From: Rhodovulum sp.
GTDB taxonomy: Bacteria; Pseudomonadota; Alphaproteobacteria; Rhodobacterales; Rhodobacteraceae
NCBI GenBank assembly: GCA_020637615.1
Contig: JACKKC010000002.1
Span: forward strand, 124,001 to 188,000
Reading direction: 5' to 3'
Length of the DNA stretch: 64,000 nucleotides
The notes under the pieces were generated by a model that did not search any database, was not told the origin of the DNA, and saw only the letters and a program-made list of their open reading frames with translations. Below, piece after piece: positions 39,370-48,000 of the stretch (positions are counted from its first letter, which is position 1; every line of letters begins with the position of its first letter). Position numbers and translations under genes: made by a program.

Positions 39370-40133
39370 CAGGCGACCCCCACGACGCTTTCGAGGACCC
39401 GCGGGTCCTGCATGACCTCGGCAGGGCGGCCCTCGGCCATGACGTGCCCCGCGTTCCAGACAACGACCCGGTCGGCGTAGCGTTCGACCACGTCCATGTC
39501 GTGCTCGACGAAGAGCGCCGAGAGCTTTCGGCTGCGCATCGCCTTCATCAGCGTCTCCATGATCTGGAAGCGCTCGATCGAGGACACGCCCGAGGTCGGC
39601 TCGTCGAGGACGAGGAGCCGCGGATCGAGCGCGAAGGCGAGCGTGATGTCGGCGAGCTTGCGCAGGCCCTCGGGCAAAGTGCCGGTCAAGGTGTCGGCGT
39701 GGGCGGCGAGCCCGAGGAGCTCGAGGATCTCCATCGCCTCGGCGCGGTATTCCGGGCGGTCGAGCGGGCTCAGGGCCTGCCAGATCCCGTGGCGCGCGGC
39801 GATCGACAGCATCAGGTTGTCGATCAGGCTGTGGTCGGTGAAGAGCTGCGGGATCTGGAAGGCGCGGGCGATGCCCTGCCGGGCGATGCTTCGCGGCGGG
39901 AGCTGGGTGATGTCGCGTCCGGCGAGGAAGACCTGGCCCCTGCTGGGCTTCAGGTAGCCGGTGCAGATGTTGAGGAAGGTGGTCTTCCCCGAGCCGTTCG
40001 GGCCGATGATGGCGACGAACTCGCCTTCATGGACCGTCAGGTTGACTCCGTCGGCGGCCTTGACGCCACCGAAGGAGATCTCGAGCCCGCTCGCCTGCAG
40101 GAGCGGCGCGGCGGAGGTTGCTTGGCTGCTCAC
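39369..40133 (-). CDS. livG: ABC transporter ATP-binding protein LivG (set 2)
   Basis: 254-residue ATPase starting at a GTG (40133) inside the livM stop. Walker A GPNGSGKTT, Walker B LLVLDEPTSGVSS and switch His in LFVEHDMDVVERYADRV are present. The signature is LPEGLRKLADITLAFAL, the LivG-type variant in place of LSGGQ. The pair LivG/LivF would form the ATPase heterodimer of liv set 2. Confidence 0.91.
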   Translation of the reverse strand: MSSQATSAAPLLQASGLEISFGGVKAADGVNLTVHEGEFVAIIGPNGSGKTTFLNICTGYLKPSRGQVFLAGRDITQLPPRSIARQGIARAFQIPQLFTDHSLIDNLMLSIAARHGIWQALSPLDRPEYRAEAMEILELLGLAAHADTLTGTLPEGLRKLADITLAFALDPRLLVLDEPTSGVSSIERFQIMETLMKAMRSRKLSALFVEHDMDVVERYADRVVVWNAGHVMAEGRPAEVMQDPRVLESVVGVA

Positions 40134-41077
40134 AGATCGGTCCCCCCGGTCTTGCCGCGGCGCCCTTCGATAAGGCCGAAGAGCCCCCGCGGGAGGAAGA
40201 AGATGACGCAGATCAGGGCCACGCCGATGATGAGGTTCCAGGCCTCGGCGGCGACGCCGACGGCGACGACATGCACCAGTTCGAGGAAGATCGAGCCGAT
40301 GAAGGGTCCGGCGACGCCGCCGACGCCGCCGAGGACGGCGGTGAGCACGAGATGGCCGGATTCGGTCCAGAAGGCGAATTCGGGCAGGACATGGCCGATC
40401 GCCATCGCGGAAAGCGCGCCGCCGAGACCGGCCAAGCCGGCGGAGATGCCGTAGGCGGTCAGAAGCGTCGACCAGGCGGAGACGCCGAGGTATTCGAGGC
40501 GGACCTCGTTGGTGTGGACCGCGGCCAGCGCGTGGCCGAGCGGGCTCTTCAGGTAGCGGTGGCCGAGCCAGCCGAGGACGAGCATCAGCCCGAGCGTTGC
40601 ATAGAGCAGGAAGGTGTCGAAGGCGGCCTTCTCCGGTACCCAGGCGAAGACGGTCGGGACCCCGACCCTGAGCCCGTCGGTGCCGCCGGTGACGCCGTAG
40701 AGCTTGGAACAGAGCGCGTAGATCACCATCGAGACCGCGAGGTTCAGCATGGCGAAAAAGATCGCGCGGTAGCGGACGAGGAAGGCGCCGAAGGCGAGCC
40801 CGGCGAGGGTGGCGACGATGATCGATGCCGCGACGAGGATCGCGAAGTCGGTGATCCCGGTCTTCTGCATCAGGAACGCGGTCGTATAGGCACCGATCGC
40901 GAAATACATTGCGTGCCCGAGCGAGATCAGACCCGCCCGCAGCAGCAGCGCAACGCCGAGCGCGGCGAAACCCTTGGCGACGGCGAGCGTCACTACGAAG
41001 GTCATGAAGGGGACGGCGAGCGGCAGGGCCGCCAGCAGGGCGACGCCGGCCGCGAGGCCGATCAGGGGTTTCGGCAT
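40130..41077 (-). CDS. livM: Branched-chain amino acid-type ABC permease LivM (set 2)
   Basis: 315-residue membrane permease with about eight helices. AKGFAALGVALLLRAGLISL followed by GHAMYFAIGAYT is the LivM hallmark. VTGGTDGLRVG and LTAVLGGVGGVAGPFIGS are the usual periplasmic and C-terminal loops. It overlaps livG by four bases and starts three bases after the livH stop. Confidence 0.93.
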   Translation of the reverse strand: MPKPLIGLAAGVALLAALPLAVPFMTFVVTLAVAKGFAALGVALLLRAGLISLGHAMYFAIGAYTTAFLMQKTGITDFAILVAASIIVATLAGLAFGAFLVRYRAIFFAMLNLAVSMVIYALCSKLYGVTGGTDGLRVGVPTVFAWVPEKAAFDTFLLYATLGLMLVLGWLGHRYLKSPLGHALAAVHTNEVRLEYLGVSAWSTLLTAYGISAGLAGLGGALSAMAIGHVLPEFAFWTESGHLVLTAVLGGVGGVAGPFIGSIFLELVHVVAVGVAAEAWNLIIGVALICVIFFLPRGLFGLIEGRRGKTGGTDL

Positions 41078-41079
41078 CG

Positions 41080-41985
41080 TCAGATCCTCCGGACCGCGGC
41101 CTTGCCGAACAGGCCGTAGGGCCGGACCAGCAGGACGACGAGCATGACAAGATAGGGGGCGACGGCATCGAGTTCGGGGGCGAAGTAGATCGCGAGCACG
41201 CGGGCGGCGGCGACGATCACCGCGGCGAGCGCCGCGCCCTCGACCTGCCCGAGGCCGCCGATCGCGGCGACGGCGAAGGCTAGCACCATCGTCTCGGCGC
41301 CGAGTCCCGGCGCAACGCCGGTTGTCGGGGTGGCCAGCGCGCCGCCGAGCGCGGCGAGGAAGACCCCGAGCGTGAAGGCGAGGGTGAACATCCGGCCGGT
41401 GTCGATCCCCATCGCCTCGGAGACCTCGCGGTCGGCGACGACCACATGCAGCAGCCGGCCGGTGCGGGTGTGGCGGATGAAGATTCGGAGACCCACCAGC
41501 GTGAGCGCGGCGAGCGCGATCAGGAGGATCTGATAGTTGAGGTAGACGACGCCGCCGATCTCGGTGATGCCGAGCAGCGCCATTGGCGTGTCTTCGTAGA
41601 GCGAGTTCACGCCGAAGACCATCCGCTGCAAATCCTCGAGAATGAGGAACAGGCCGAAGGTCATCAGGATCTGCACCGCCTCGCCTCGGCCGTAAGTCCA
41701 GCGGACCAGCGTCTTCTCGACCAGCGGGCCGAAGAGCGCGGCGACCGCGGCGGCGGAGAGGATCAGCGAGGGATAGGTCAGCCAGGGATTGAGGCCGGCC
41801 CCGACGATGAAGAGGCCGGCGCTGGCGGCGACATAGGCGCCGATGGAATAGAAGCTGCCATGGGCGACGTTGAGGATGCGCAGCACGCTGAAGGTGAGCG
41901 TGAGCCCGAAGGCCACGAAGAAGATCAGCGCCGCGTTGGCGAGAGCATCCATCAACAGGGGGGCGACGGTCTGGAGCATGGCCAT
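41080..41985 (-). CDS. livH: Branched-chain amino acid-type ABC permease LivH (set 2)
   Basis: 301-residue membrane permease. The start MAMLQTVAPLL at 41985 has a GAGGGAT ribosome-site-like stretch upstream; a second ATG two codons later is an alternative. LTLTFSVLRILNVAHGSFYS is the LivH signature, and AFAVAAIGGLGQVEGAALAA is the C-terminal coupling loop. A strong hairpin separates it from livK. Confidence 0.92.
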   Translation of the reverse strand: MAMLQTVAPLLMDALANAALIFFVAFGLTLTFSVLRILNVAHGSFYSIGAYVAASAGLFIVGAGLNPWLTYPSLILSAAAVAALFGPLVEKTLVRWTYGRGEAVQILMTFGLFLILEDLQRMVFGVNSLYEDTPMALLGITEIGGVVYLNYQILLIALAALTLVGLRIFIRHTRTGRLLHVVVADREVSEAMGIDTGRMFTLAFTLGVFLAALGGALATPTTGVAPGLGAETMVLAFAVAAIGGLGQVEGAALAAVIVAAARVLAIYFAPELDAVAPYLVMLVVLLVRPYGLFGKAAVRRI

Positions 41986-42013
41986 CCCTCGGAGTTGCGG
42001 GTTGCGGGAAGGT

Positions 42014-42037
42014 CCGGCGCCGCAGGGGCGGCGCCGG
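42014..42037 (-). promoter_or_regulatory. Hairpin between livK and livH (set 2)
   Basis: CCGGCGCCGC (42014-42023) and GCGGCGCCGG (42028-42037) form a perfect 10-bp stem with a 4-base AGGG/CCCT loop, in the 59-base gap after the binding-protein gene. It stands in the same position as the hairpins at 30431 and 56359. Confidence 0.62.
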
Positions 42038-42044
42038 CGCGGCG

Positions 42045-43331
42045 TCACTGGTAGGAGCCGGGCTTCGGCTGGCCCTCGAGGAAGGCCGGCGTCAGCGTTT
42101 CGATCCAGGCGATCGGGTCTTCGCCGGCCGGCGGCAGCAGCGCGGCACCGTCGAAGCGCGCCATGTCGGCGATCGACGGCAGGTCGCCCTCGCTCCCCAC
42201 GGTGCCGATCACCTGGTCGACGACGCCGTCGTTGTCCTCGCGCAGGGTCACGTCGCCGGTCATGGTCTCGACGGTCAGGCCCTTGAGCGCCTCGGCCACC
42301 TGCTCCTGGCTCGGCCATTCGCCGCCATTCGCTTCGATCGCCTTCTCGTAGGCCGCCTTCAGCACCAGGATGCTGTTCGCCATCTTCATGGTCGGAAAGA
42401 CCGGATAGCTGCCGTACTTCTCCTCGTAGGCCTCGGCGAAGGCCTCGGCCTTGCCGATCCGCTGCGCATCGGGAGAGCGCCACCAGCCGTCGCCGAGCAC
42501 GCCGACAATGGTACCCTCGGGCAAGTCGGTCGACTGCAGCACCGTCTCGCCGAGGGCGAGGACGACGGTGCTCTGGCGGAACAAGCCGCGCGGGGTGGCC
42601 TGCCGGACGAAGTTCTCGAGGTCGCCGCCCCAGAGATTGGAGAAGATGACGTCGGGACGCGACGCCGAGAGGCGCGAGATCTCGGTCTGGTAGGTCGCCG
42701 CGCCGAGCTTCGGGAAGAGCTCCGCGACGATCTCCACGTCCGGCTTCAGCGCCGCCAGCGCGGCCTTCACGATCGATGCCGCGTCATGGCCGAACGCATA
42801 GTCGGGGTTGATGATCGCCACCCGCTGCACATCCGGGTGCTGCTCGAGGAAATAGACGACATAGGCGACGAACTCGGCGACCGTATTGCCGTTCGGTCGG
42901 AAGTAGTAGCTCGAAGCGTCCTTCAGGAAGAGCTGATGCGTATCGCAGTTCCAGGCGATCGTCGGCATCTGGAGCTGGGTGGCGAGCGGCGAGAGTGCGA
43001 GGCAGTTGCCCGACGAGAGCGCCGCGATCATCGCCTCGACCGAATCGCTCTCAGCGAGCCGGCGGTATTCGGAGATCACGCCCTCCGCGCCCTGCGCCTC
43101 GTCGACGAAGGTCGCCGCGACCGGCACGCCGCCGATCCCTCCCTCGGCATTGATCTGCTCGATGATGAGCTCCGCCCCCTGCTTGCCGGGCAGCCCGTAG
43201 GCCGCGGCCGGACCGGAGAGGAAGGTGAAGACACCGAGGCCGAGGGAGGCCGGCTTGTCGGCCGCGTGGGCGGAGGGCGCCGCGGCGAGCGCGGTCGCGA
43301 GCAGGAGGGAGCGAAGTGTCGGCAGTCGCAT
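42045..43331 (-). CDS. livK: Branched-chain amino acid-type ABC substrate-binding protein (liv set 2)
   Basis: 428-residue periplasmic receptor with signal peptide ending near APSAHAADK. GVFTFLSGPAAAYGLPGKQG and LIIEQINAEGGIGG are the N-terminal hallmarks of the family; IAALSSGNCLALSPLA is the binding loop. The mature protein is longer than classical LivK (~345) and nearer to the amide/urea or aromatic-acid type receptors. A large palindrome lies 30 bases upstream of its start. It is divergent from DUF2848 and a GntR regulator. Ligand unknown. Confidence 0.9.
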   Translation of the reverse strand: MRLPTLRSLLLATALAAAPSAHAADKPASLGLGVFTFLSGPAAAYGLPGKQGAELIIEQINAEGGIGGVPVAATFVDEAQGAEGVISEYRRLAESDSVEAMIAALSSGNCLALSPLATQLQMPTIAWNCDTHQLFLKDASSYYFRPNGNTVAEFVAYVVYFLEQHPDVQRVAIINPDYAFGHDAASIVKAALAALKPDVEIVAELFPKLGAATYQTEISRLSASRPDVIFSNLWGGDLENFVRQATPRGLFRQSTVVLALGETVLQSTDLPEGTIVGVLGDGWWRSPDAQRIGKAEAFAEAYEEKYGSYPVFPTMKMANSILVLKAAYEKAIEANGGEWPSQEQVAEALKGLTVETMTGDVTLREDNDGVVDQVIGTVGSEGDLPSIADMARFDGAALLPPAGEDPIAWIETLTPAFLEGQPKPGSYQ

Positions 43332-43360
43332 GATGAGATCCCCGTTGGTGTGGCAAGATG

Positions 43361-43390
43361 AATATGCTTGTAAAATATCACAAGCATATT
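43361..43390. promoter_or_regulatory. Candidate operator in the livK / DUF2848 divergent promoter
   Basis: AATATGCTTGT (43361-43371) and ACAAGCATATT (43380-43390) are a perfect 11-bp inverted repeat with an 8-base AT-rich spacer. It lies 30 bases before livK (-) and ~108 bases before DUF2848 (+). The inner CTTGT/ACAAG halves resemble GntR-family half-sites, and the GntR gene at 44185 is the obvious candidate binder. Binding itself is inference. Confidence 0.65.
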
Positions 43391-43497
43391 TATATCGAAC
43401 TGGTCAAGCCCCATTTGCGGGCTTGACGGCGCCCGGCGGTCCGATGCGACTCCGGGCGGCTCCCTGAACACCGCCCTGTCAAACGGAGGCACCTGGA

Positions 43498-44181
43498 ATG
43501 AAGATCGAACTCCGGCTCGCAAGCGCCGATTGCACCGACGCAATTTCGCTTGAGGTCAGCAACCTCGTCATTGCGGGCTGGGCCGCACGCGATGCCGAGG
43601 CGCAGGAGCACCACATCCGCGAGCTCGAGGAACTCGGCGTCAAACGGCCGGCCTCGACTCCGACCTACTACCGGGTTTCCGCCCATCGACTCACCACCGA
43701 GCCGGCGATCGAGTGCAGCGGCACGGCCTCGAGCGGCGAGGCCGAGACGGTGATCTTCGCCCAAGATGGCCGGCTCTATGTAGGGCTCGGCTCCGACCAT
43801 ACCGACCGCGAAGTCGAAGCTTACGGCATCACCGTTTCCAAGCAGATGTGCGACAAGCCTATCGCGGCGGAGGTCTGGCCCTTCGAAGAGGTCGCGCCGC
43901 ACTGGGACAGCCTGGTCCTGCGCAGCTGGCTCACCCGCGACGGCGAGCGGACCCTCTATCAGGAAGGAACCGTCGCCAACCTGCTCCGCCCCGCCGACGT
44001 GATCTCCCGCCTCACCGGTGGGCCAGAGCTGCCGGACGGGACGGCACTCTTCGGTGGCACGACGCCGGCCATCGGCGGCATCCGCCCGGGCGAGCGCTTC
44101 GAATGCGAGCTCGAGGACCCGGTGCTTTCCCGCCGGCTCCGCTTGGCCTATGAGGTGGTGACGCTGCCCGTGGTGGGCTGA
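43498..44181 (+). CDS. DUF2848 family protein
   Basis: 227 residues with no signal peptide or membrane segment. GLGSDHTDREVEAYGITVSK, QMCDKPIAAEVWP, HWDSLVLRSW and GTTPAIGGIRPGERFECEL match the DUF2848 family, whose C-terminal part resembles fumarylacetoacetate-hydrolase-like folds. The biochemical role is not established. It is paired with a GntR regulator three bases downstream and divergent from liv set 2, so it probably acts on the imported compound or its first product (inference). Confidence 0.82.
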   Translation: MKIELRLASADCTDAISLEVSNLVIAGWAARDAEAQEHHIRELEELGVKRPASTPTYYRVSAHRLTTEPAIECSGTASSGEAETVIFAQDGRLYVGLGSDHTDREVEAYGITVSKQMCDKPIAAEVWPFEEVAPHWDSLVLRSWLTRDGERTLYQEGTVANLLRPADVISRLTGGPELPDGTALFGGTTPAIGGIRPGERFECELEDPVLSRRLRLAYEVVTLPVVG

Positions 44182-44184
44182 ATT

Positions 44185-44898
44185 ATGAGCGGATCTGGCG
44201 TATCGATGGCGATGGACACGAGCACGACTCCGGAGCCGGCGCCGGCGCGGGGAGGCCGCAGGGTCTCCCTGCGCGACCAGGCCTACGAGGCGATCAAGCA
44301 GCGCATCGTACGCTGCGACCTTCGGCCTGGCGAGGTCATAACGGTCGTCGATCTGGCCGAGCAGCTTCGCCTCGGCCGGACGCCGATTCTGCAGGCCATC
44401 GATCGCCTGACCGTCGACGGGCTGGTCTCGGTGATGCCGCGCAAGGGCATCGTCGTCGCGCCCGTGAGCCTCGACGAACTGGTCGAGATCGTCGAGGTCC
44501 GGCTCCTGAACGAAGGCCAGGCGGCGCGCTGGGCCGCCGACCGCGCCTCGCCCGGGGACGTCGGCAGGCTCGACGCCAACCTCGATGCCACCTGGAAGGC
44601 GGCACGGAGCAATGACGTCGATGCGATGATCGGCCTCGACCGCGAGTTCCATCGCCTGCTCAGCGCGGCCGCCGGCAACGCCATCCTGGCCGAGTTCCTG
44701 GCCAATCTTCACGATCGGTCGCTGCGCTTCTGGTTCATTTCCCTGCGCTCGCCGGACCACAACATCCGCGTCTGCGAACAGCATGCCGCAATCGTCGAGG
44801 GCGTGCGGAAGCATGACCCTGAGCAGGCGGAAGCGGCGATGCGCGCTCATATCACTGCCTTCCGACAGAACCTCACGGGACAGGTCTCGCGCAACTGA
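44185..44898 (+). CDS. GntR-family regulator, FCD type
   Basis: 237 residues. The N-terminal winged helix (about 28-95) includes LRDQAYEAIKQRIVRCDLRP, VVDLAEQLRLGRTPILQAI and GLVSVMPRKGIVV. The C-terminal FCD ligand domain has DREFHRLLSAAAGN and CEQHAAIVEGV with HI(x)nH metal-site positions. An ATG at 44185 was used; internal ATGs at 44206 or 44212 are possible because residues 1-25 are not conserved in character. It likely senses a catabolite and controls liv set 2 and DUF2848 through the palindrome at 43361. Confidence 0.9.
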   Translation: MSGSGVSMAMDTSTTPEPAPARGGRRVSLRDQAYEAIKQRIVRCDLRPGEVITVVDLAEQLRLGRTPILQAIDRLTVDGLVSVMPRKGIVVAPVSLDELVEIVEVRLLNEGQAARWAADRASPGDVGRLDANLDATWKAARSNDVDAMIGLDREFHRLLSAAAGNAILAEFLANLHDRSLRFWFISLRSPDHNIRVCEQHAAIVEGVRKHDPEQAEAAMRAHITAFRQNLTGQVSRN

Positions 44899-44913
44899 CT
44901 GCGGGTCCGGCGA

Positions 44914-44930
44914 CCGGTGCGACGCACCGG
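44914..44930. terminator. Palindrome between convergent genes
   Basis: CCGGTGCG (44914-44921) mirrors CGCACCGG (44923-44930) in the 34-base gap between the ends of the GntR gene and the amidohydrolase. It can fold as a 6-bp stem with a 5-base loop on either strand; no T-tract. A bidirectional transcript end is plausible. Confidence 0.4.
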
Positions 44931-44932
44931 CG

Positions 44933-46624
44933 TCAGTCGCCGAAGACCTGTTCGCCCTCGAAGTAGGTCTGCAGCACCCTGGCCTCGCCGACCGAGGTCG
45001 CCGGAAGCTCGAAGAGGTTCCTGTCCAGCACCACCAGATCGGCTTTCTTCCCGGGCTCGATCGAGCCGCGGTCGCGCTCGTCGAAGATCATGTAGGCGCC
45101 GTTGATCGTGTAGCTCGCGATCATCTCCTCGAGGCTCGCCCTTTCCTCGGGCTGCGGAATCCCCGCGAGCTCCGCCTCCGTCGCGGTGTCGGGGTCGAGC
45201 CGCGTCATTCCGACCTCGAGCCCGGTCAGCGGGTACATGTCGCGCTCGAAGGTGTCCGTCGAAGGGAAGTCGCTCGACGACACCACGACGACGCCTGCAT
45301 CCTCGAGGCTCTGGAACCGCTGCTGGTTCTTTTTCGCATCGCCGGTCGTGCCGTCGTACCAGGGCTTGCCGAACCAGGCCGCCTGCGGCACCGCGAGCAC
45401 GCCCATGTCCCGGAAGCGCGCGACGTCCTCAGGCTTGACCCAGTCGAGATGGGTGATGGCATGCCGCGAGTCCCGCCGACCGTTCGCGTCGAGCGCCTTC
45501 TCGAAGGCGTCGAGGACATTGCCGGACGGAAAGAAGGTCGGGTTGCCGATCGCATGGACGTAGACCCGGAAGCCTTCCTTGTCCAAGGCGGTGACGGTCT
45601 GCTCCAGGTCCGACTGGTCCCAGACCAGCTTCTCCTCGCCGATCCCATCGGAGAAGATCTTCACGGAATCGACCTTGTAGGACTCGCCCTGGTACGCGTC
45701 GCGAAGCGCCTTCAGGTGGCCGATCTGCTCGGTCCCCTCGTTCTCGTCAGCCCAGAGCGCCAGATCGTACCGCACCGTCAGGCGACCGGAATTGTCGAGC
45801 GCCTCGAGCGCCTGCAGCAGCGTCTCGGTCGGATAGTGCACGGGCACGAAGGCGGAGGTGATGCCGTAGCGCGCGGCCAGCTCCTGCCAGGTGAGGATGG
45901 TTTCTTGATACTCTTCCGCCGTGAAGTCCGGCTGCGGCAGGGCGTTGATGACGAGGTTCTGCGCCGCGAACTCCCGCAGGACACCGTTCGGCTCGCCCGT
46001 CTTCGGGTCGCGCTCGATCGTGCCGCCTGTCGGGTCGGCGGTGCTCGCATCGATGCCGGCGAGTGCGAGCGCCGCGGAGTTGACCCAGAAGTTGTGATGG
46101 CTGTTGTCGATGATGACGACGGGAATGTCCGGCGCCGCCGCGTCGAGCAGGTCCTTCGGGGCCACGCCCGCCGCCGCGGCGTCCTTCTCGATATCGTCCC
46201 AGCCGACACCGCGCAGCTGCCTGAGGTCGGGATCGGCCGTCACGCGATCCCGGATCGCGGCCTGACGTGCCTCGACCGTCGCGAACGGGTTCAGGCTCAG
46301 CCAGAACAGGCTTTCGGCCATGAGGTAGGCGTGGTTGTGGCCGTCGACGAAGCCCGGCAGCACCATCTTGCCCTCTAGGTCGACCACCTTCGTCCCGCTG
46401 CCCGCGAAGGCATCGCTGCCGGCGTCGTCGCCGACGTAGACGATCCTGCCGTCGCGAACCACGACCGCCTGCGCCCACGAGCGCGCGGCGTCGACAGTGT
46501 AGATGGCGCCGTTCTTCAGGATGAGACCCGCGGGCCCGCCCGGCTCCGGGCTCGCCTGCGCCCAGACATGGGATGCTGCGCCAGCAGCCAGCAGGGCTGC
46601 CGTGGACAAGCGAAGGACGTTCAT
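44933..46624 (-). CDS. Exported amidohydrolase, YtcJ-like (copy 1)
   Basis: 563 residues with a signal peptide ending near SHVWAQA, so periplasmic. The amidohydrolase-3 pattern is clear: LILKNGAIYTVDAARSWAQA, VVRDGRIVYVG, LPGFVDGHNH with metal ligands His96 and His98, a Lys in VDSVKIFSDGIGEEK, HAIGNPTFF, HLDWVKPED and SSDFPS. It hydrolyses cyclic or linear amides or imides; substrate unknown. It is the last gene of the minus-strand operon beginning at MarR, 41 bases after the amidase gene. A paralogue lies at 51987. Confidence 0.88.
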   Translation of the reverse strand: MNVLRLSTAALLAAGAASHVWAQASPEPGGPAGLILKNGAIYTVDAARSWAQAVVVRDGRIVYVGDDAGSDAFAGSGTKVVDLEGKMVLPGFVDGHNHAYLMAESLFWLSLNPFATVEARQAAIRDRVTADPDLRQLRGVGWDDIEKDAAAAGVAPKDLLDAAAPDIPVVIIDNSHHNFWVNSAALALAGIDASTADPTGGTIERDPKTGEPNGVLREFAAQNLVINALPQPDFTAEEYQETILTWQELAARYGITSAFVPVHYPTETLLQALEALDNSGRLTVRYDLALWADENEGTEQIGHLKALRDAYQGESYKVDSVKIFSDGIGEEKLVWDQSDLEQTVTALDKEGFRVYVHAIGNPTFFPSGNVLDAFEKALDANGRRDSRHAITHLDWVKPEDVARFRDMGVLAVPQAAWFGKPWYDGTTGDAKKNQQRFQSLEDAGVVVVSSSDFPSTDTFERDMYPLTGLEVGMTRLDPDTATEAELAGIPQPEERASLEEMIASYTINGAYMIFDERDRGSIEPGKKADLVVLDRNLFELPATSVGEARVLQTYFEGEQVFGD

Positions 46625-46665
46625 GTTGGTACTCCTGTTGGTAGGGATCGGTCTACCGGCGGCTC

Positions 46666-48000
46666 TCAGGCAGCCAGCGCCTTTTCGACACCGCGAGCGA
46701 GGGACAGGAGGCGGCGGTCGCCCATGCTCTTACCCATCAGCATCAGCCCGACCGGCAGCCCGTCGACGGGCAGCGGCAGCGAGATCGCACAGCGGTCAAG
46801 GAAGTTCGCAACCGTGGGATTGCGCAGCGCCAACAAGTTGATCCGGCCGAAGAGCGCCTCGTCCCTCTCGAGCGCGGCAGTCTCCGGCGCGGTGATCGGT
46901 ACCGTCGGCATCAGCACCGCGTCGAAGGGCTCGGTGACGGCCGCCGCGCGGGCGATCATCGCCTGCCGTTCGGCGAGCAACGTCTGATACTCGTCCGCGC
47001 CCTGGGCTTCCGCCTTGCGGATGCGGACCGCGACCCGCGGGTCGTATTCCGCCTCGCGCGTGGCGAGCCATTCCCGGTGCAGCACCAGCGCCTCGGCCGC
47101 GATGACGCCGCCGCGGGCGTTGAGCTCCGGCAGCTTCCCGAGATCGGGCAGCGTGATCGGGACAAGCACCGCGCCGGCGGCTTCCAGCCGGCGGAGCGCG
47201 CCCCCGAAGGCGGCGGCGACCTCGGGCGCGACGTCGTCGGTGACGTAATTGTCGAGGACGGCGAGCCGTCGCCCGGCCAGATCCGCCGCGCTCGGGGTCG
47301 AGACCGGCTCGCCGGCGAGGGCCGCATCGACCAGCGCGCAGCATTCGACCGTGCGGGCGATCGGCCCGATCGAGTCGAGGGATTTCGAGAGCGGGAACGT
47401 TCCGTCCTGCGGCACCCGCCGCGCCGTCGGCTTGAAGCCGGTCAGGCCACAGAAGGCCGCCGGGATCCGGCACGAACCGCCGGTGTCGGTGCCGAGCCCG
47501 GCCGCGGCCATGCCGTCGGCAACCGAGACCGCGGCGCCCGACGACGATCCGCCGGGGATCCGCCTGCGGTCCGCCGGGTTGCCCGGTGTGCCATAGTGCG
47601 GATTGAGCCCCAGCCCGGAATAGGCGAACTCGGTCATGTTGGTGATGCCGACCACCACCATCCCGGCCTCGCGCAGCCGGCGGACCGCCTCGGCGTCGGC
47701 CCGAGCCGGCGCCACGGTGCGCAGGAGCGCAGAGCCCGCGGTCGTGACCTGACCCGCGACGTCGAACAGCGCCTTGACCGACACCGGAATGCCGGCAAGC
47801 GGCGAGGCGACGCGCCCCGCCGCTCGGTCGCGATCGGCCCGCTCGGCCGCCGCGAGGCTGCCCTGCCGGTCGATCCAGGTAAAGGCGCGCGCGCCTTCAC
47901 CTGCCGGATCGCAGGCCCGCTCGAGGCAGGCCTCCGTGAGCGCGACGCTGGTCAGCCTGCCCTTGGCCAGCTGGCGGGACAGAACGGCGATCGGTTCCAT
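46666..48000 (-). CDS. Amidase signature family hydrolase
   Basis: 444-residue cytoplasmic amidase. The Ser-cisSer-Lys triad is complete: Lys76 in PVSVKALFD, the GGSSSGAAVSVA loop (150-161), and nucleophile Ser176 in TDTGGSCRIPAAFCG. MEPIAVL gives the start at 48000, overlapping the cupin stop. Length fits small amidases of the AtzF/GatA superfamily. In the operon with an HpaB-type monooxygenase it would release ammonia from an amide intermediate or open a lactam (inference). Confidence 0.92.
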   Translation of the reverse strand: MEPIAVLSRQLAKGRLTSVALTEACLERACDPAGEGARAFTWIDRQGSLAAAERADRDRAAGRVASPLAGIPVSVKALFDVAGQVTTAGSALLRTVAPARADAEAVRRLREAGMVVVGITNMTEFAYSGLGLNPHYGTPGNPADRRRIPGGSSSGAAVSVADGMAAAGLGTDTGGSCRIPAAFCGLTGFKPTARRVPQDGTFPLSKSLDSIGPIARTVECCALVDAALAGEPVSTPSAADLAGRRLAVLDNYVTDDVAPEVAAAFGGALRRLEAAGAVLVPITLPDLGKLPELNARGGVIAAEALVLHREWLATREAEYDPRVAVRIRKAEAQGADEYQTLLAERQAMIARAAAVTEPFDAVLMPTVPITAPETAALERDEALFGRINLLALRNPTVANFLDRCAISLPLPVDGLPVGLMLMGKSMGDRRLLSLARGVEKALAA

